Source: an uncultured Acetobacter sp.
GTDB taxonomy: Bacteria; Pseudomonadota; Alphaproteobacteria; Acetobacterales; Acetobacteraceae
DNA length: 7,828 bases
NCBI RefSeq assembly: GCF_937875265.1
Contig: NZ_CALLXM010000200.1
Coordinates: 1 to 7,828, forward strand
Direction of reading: 5' to 3'
Shown here one piece after another: positions 6,808 through 7,828 of the stretch; within the stretch, counting starts at the first letter, position 1, and each line of letters begins with the position of its first letter. The position numbers and the translations under genes are program-made. The notes beneath the pieces were generated by a model. The model did not search any database, was not told the origin of the DNA, and saw nothing but the letters and a program-made list of their open reading frames with translations.

Positions 6808-7422
6808 ATGAACCGTCAATCAATGCTGAAAAACCTTGTTCTCGAAGTGGGAGGGCTTCTTTTGTTTTGGGGGCTGAGTGCGCTGGGCTGGGGCCGTTAC
6901 GCCACTATGGCAGCTCTTGCGTTTGTTGTGGTTGATGCCGTGCGGCGCTGGCGGAACAAGCTTGGTTTTCCCAGAGTATGGTGCCTGTTCAATGGGCTGG
7001 TTCTGGCGTTAGCGCTGCCTGATTTTGTGCTGACACAGCAAACTCTGGAGCGCTACGAACCCATTCTGACCAACCTCGCCATAGCCTTGATGTTTGCCAT
7101 TGGGGCACTGGGCAAAAAGCCGCTTATTCAGGAAATAGCCGAGCAGCGGCAAGGGGCAGAGTTTCCAGATAACCGCCAAGACCTGCTTAGGTTTTTTCGG
7201 GTCTATACGTGGGTTTGGGCTGCTTATTTTCTGCTACGTGTAGCGTTTCACATCGCATTAGCGGAAACCGTATCTGACGGGCGGATGCATAGTATTGAAG
7301 ATATTGTCGGGCCACTTAGTCTGGTCGGAATGATTGCTCTCAGCTTTTTTGGAGCGCGCATTTTCCGGCTTGCAGTGCGGATGGGCATCATTACCACAAC
7401 GCTGGAAACTCAAAAAAGCTGA
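6808..7422 (+). CDS. Polytopic membrane protein, IspZ/YciB-like (septation protein family)
   Basis: This 204-residue hydrophobic protein has five or six membrane segments (about 14-28, 33-45, 58-75, 86-101, 133-151 and 166-185). It resembles the intracellular septation protein IspZ/YciB family in length (about 180-200), helix layout and the GKKPLIQ motif (102-108). That motif is followed by a polar stretch (109-128) and the aromatic YTWVWAAYFLL helix, which lines up with W.KLNLAWAVFF in E. coli YciB. Family members affect envelope and division integrity, but their molecular activity is not settled. The match is from memory of motifs, so homology is likely but not certain. The ATG at 6808 has only a weak GAG (6797-6799) eight bases upstream. 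An internal ATG at 6823 is possible but would only remove five residues. The gene is monocistronic: it is preceded by a terminator and faces a convergent gene 25 bases past its stop. Its codons look slightly richer in A/T than hpnN. Confidence 0.62.
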   Translation: MNRQSMLKNLVLEVGGLLLFWGLSALGWGRYATMAALAFVVVDAVRRWRNKLGFPRVWCLFNGLVLALALPDFVLTQQTLERYEPILTNLAIALMFAIGALGKKPLIQEIAEQRQGAEFPDNRQDLLRFFRVYTWVWAAYFLLRVAFHIALAETVSDGRMHSIEDIVGPLSLVGMIALSFFGARIFRLAVRMGIITTTLETQKS

Positions 7423-7447
7423 GAGCCTCTGAACGTAAAGAGTGTTG

Positions 7448-7828
7448 TTACTGGTAGAACACAGGTTGCGGGATCAGCTTAATCTCTTCCCGTTGTCCGC
7501 TTTTCTGCGCCCGGATACAGGCATCCGCTGTGGCAGACGCAACATAACCGGCCCAGCTATCCGGGCCGGTCAGCTTTCCAGCAGCGATACCCGCAACAAA
7601 AGCCTGTATTTCGCAGTCATAGGCTGAGGCAAAGCGTTTTTTGCATCCCATAGTCAGTGCGGTGTGGTTCTGGCTGTTCAAGCGCACGGTGGCTCTGGCT
7701 GGTTCGGGTAGCCGGATTTCTCCAGCTTCCCCAACCAGGCTGCACTGCACATCATATCCAAACTGACAGTTTACAAAAACCTCCACATCAATCAGCACCC
7801 CGCTTTCTGTTTCCAGAATAACAAGCTG
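7448..7828 (-). CDS. Gfo/Idh/MocA oxidoreductase, C-terminal part (inositol 2-dehydrogenase-like), 5' end outside window
   Basis: This is the C-terminal 126 residues of an NAD(P)-dependent sugar or inositol dehydrogenase. The frame is open to the window edge, reading QLVILETESGVLIDVEVFVN from the edge. The GTG at 7798 is internal and is not the start. The stretch DVEVFVNCQFGYDVQCSLVG followed by EAGEIRLPEP is typical of the substrate-domain beta sheet of this family, especially inositol 2-dehydrogenase-type members. AYDCEIQAFV and the alpha-helical SATADACIRAQKSGQ near the end match the usual C-terminal helices. The NAD-binding Rossmann domain and catalytic Lys/His residues lie outside the window, so the substrate cannot be decided. 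The gene ends with TAA (7448-7450 on the reverse strand), converging with the IspZ-like gene. No terminator is visible in the 25-base gap. Confidence 0.83.
   Translation of the reverse strand, partial: QLVILETESGVLIDVEVFVNCQFGYDVQCSLVGEAGEIRLPEPARATVRLNSQNHTALTMGCKKRFASAYDCEIQAFVAGIAAGKLTGPDSWAGYVASATADACIRAQKSGQREEIKLIPQPVFYQ

Noticed and set aside
6599..7431. GAGGCTCTC (6601-6609) and its reverse complement GAGAGCCTC (7421-7429) flanking the IspZ-like gene, as possible element ends
   Set aside because: The match is only nine bases, with no target duplication or transposase, and the enclosed gene looks like a normal chromosomal gene. It is probably chance.

Overview
The window reads as a chromosomal segment from an alphaproteobacterium, most likely an acetic acid bacterium (Acetobacteraceae). 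This rests on the fused RibBA, the hopanoid-associated genes hpnL and hpnN, and the moderately GC-rich coding style. The genus assignment is inference from protein style, not from a search. No mobile element, CRISPR array, rRNA or tRNA was seen.

Region 1 (1-2836, + strand) is the riboflavin biosynthesis operon ribD-ribE-ribBA-ribH. ribD enters from outside the window and only its reductase-domain end is visible. ribD/ribE overlap by 19 bases and ribE/ribBA by 16 bases, and ribH follows ribBA after 30 bases. RibBA makes both starting materials (from GTP and ribulose 5-phosphate), RibD converts the GTP-derived pyrimidine, RibH condenses the two branches to lumazine, and RibE dismutates lumazine to riboflavin. 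Any FMN riboswitch would lie upstream of ribD and outside the window.

Region 2 (2837-6663, + strand) carries two membrane genes of hopanoid biology: hpnL (flippase-like integral membrane protein) and hpnN (RND/MMPL-type exporter linked to moving hopanoids to the outer membrane). hpnL starts 51 bases after ribH with only a weak hairpin and no T-tract between them, so read-through from the rib operon is plausible. The 112-base gap between hpnL and hpnN contains a possible 46-codon ORF. It overlaps the hpnL end, is in the same frame as hpnN, and stops nine bases before the hpnN ATG. A strong intrinsic terminator at 6626-6663 closes the whole unit.

Region 3 (6664-7422, + strand) is an AT-rich intergenic stretch with a near-direct repeat and a small palindrome, followed by a single polytopic membrane protein gene resembling the IspZ/YciB septation family.

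Region 4 (7448-7828, - strand) is the C-terminal part of a Gfo/Idh/MocA oxidoreductase, probably inositol 2-dehydrogenase-like. It converges on the IspZ-like gene with 25 bases between stop codons.

Most of the window is well-known housekeeping biology. The points worth a second look are the rib-hopanoid linkage, the short ORF before hpnN, the short divergent end of RibD, the asymmetric HpnN membrane core, and the repeat-bearing region before the IspZ-like gene.
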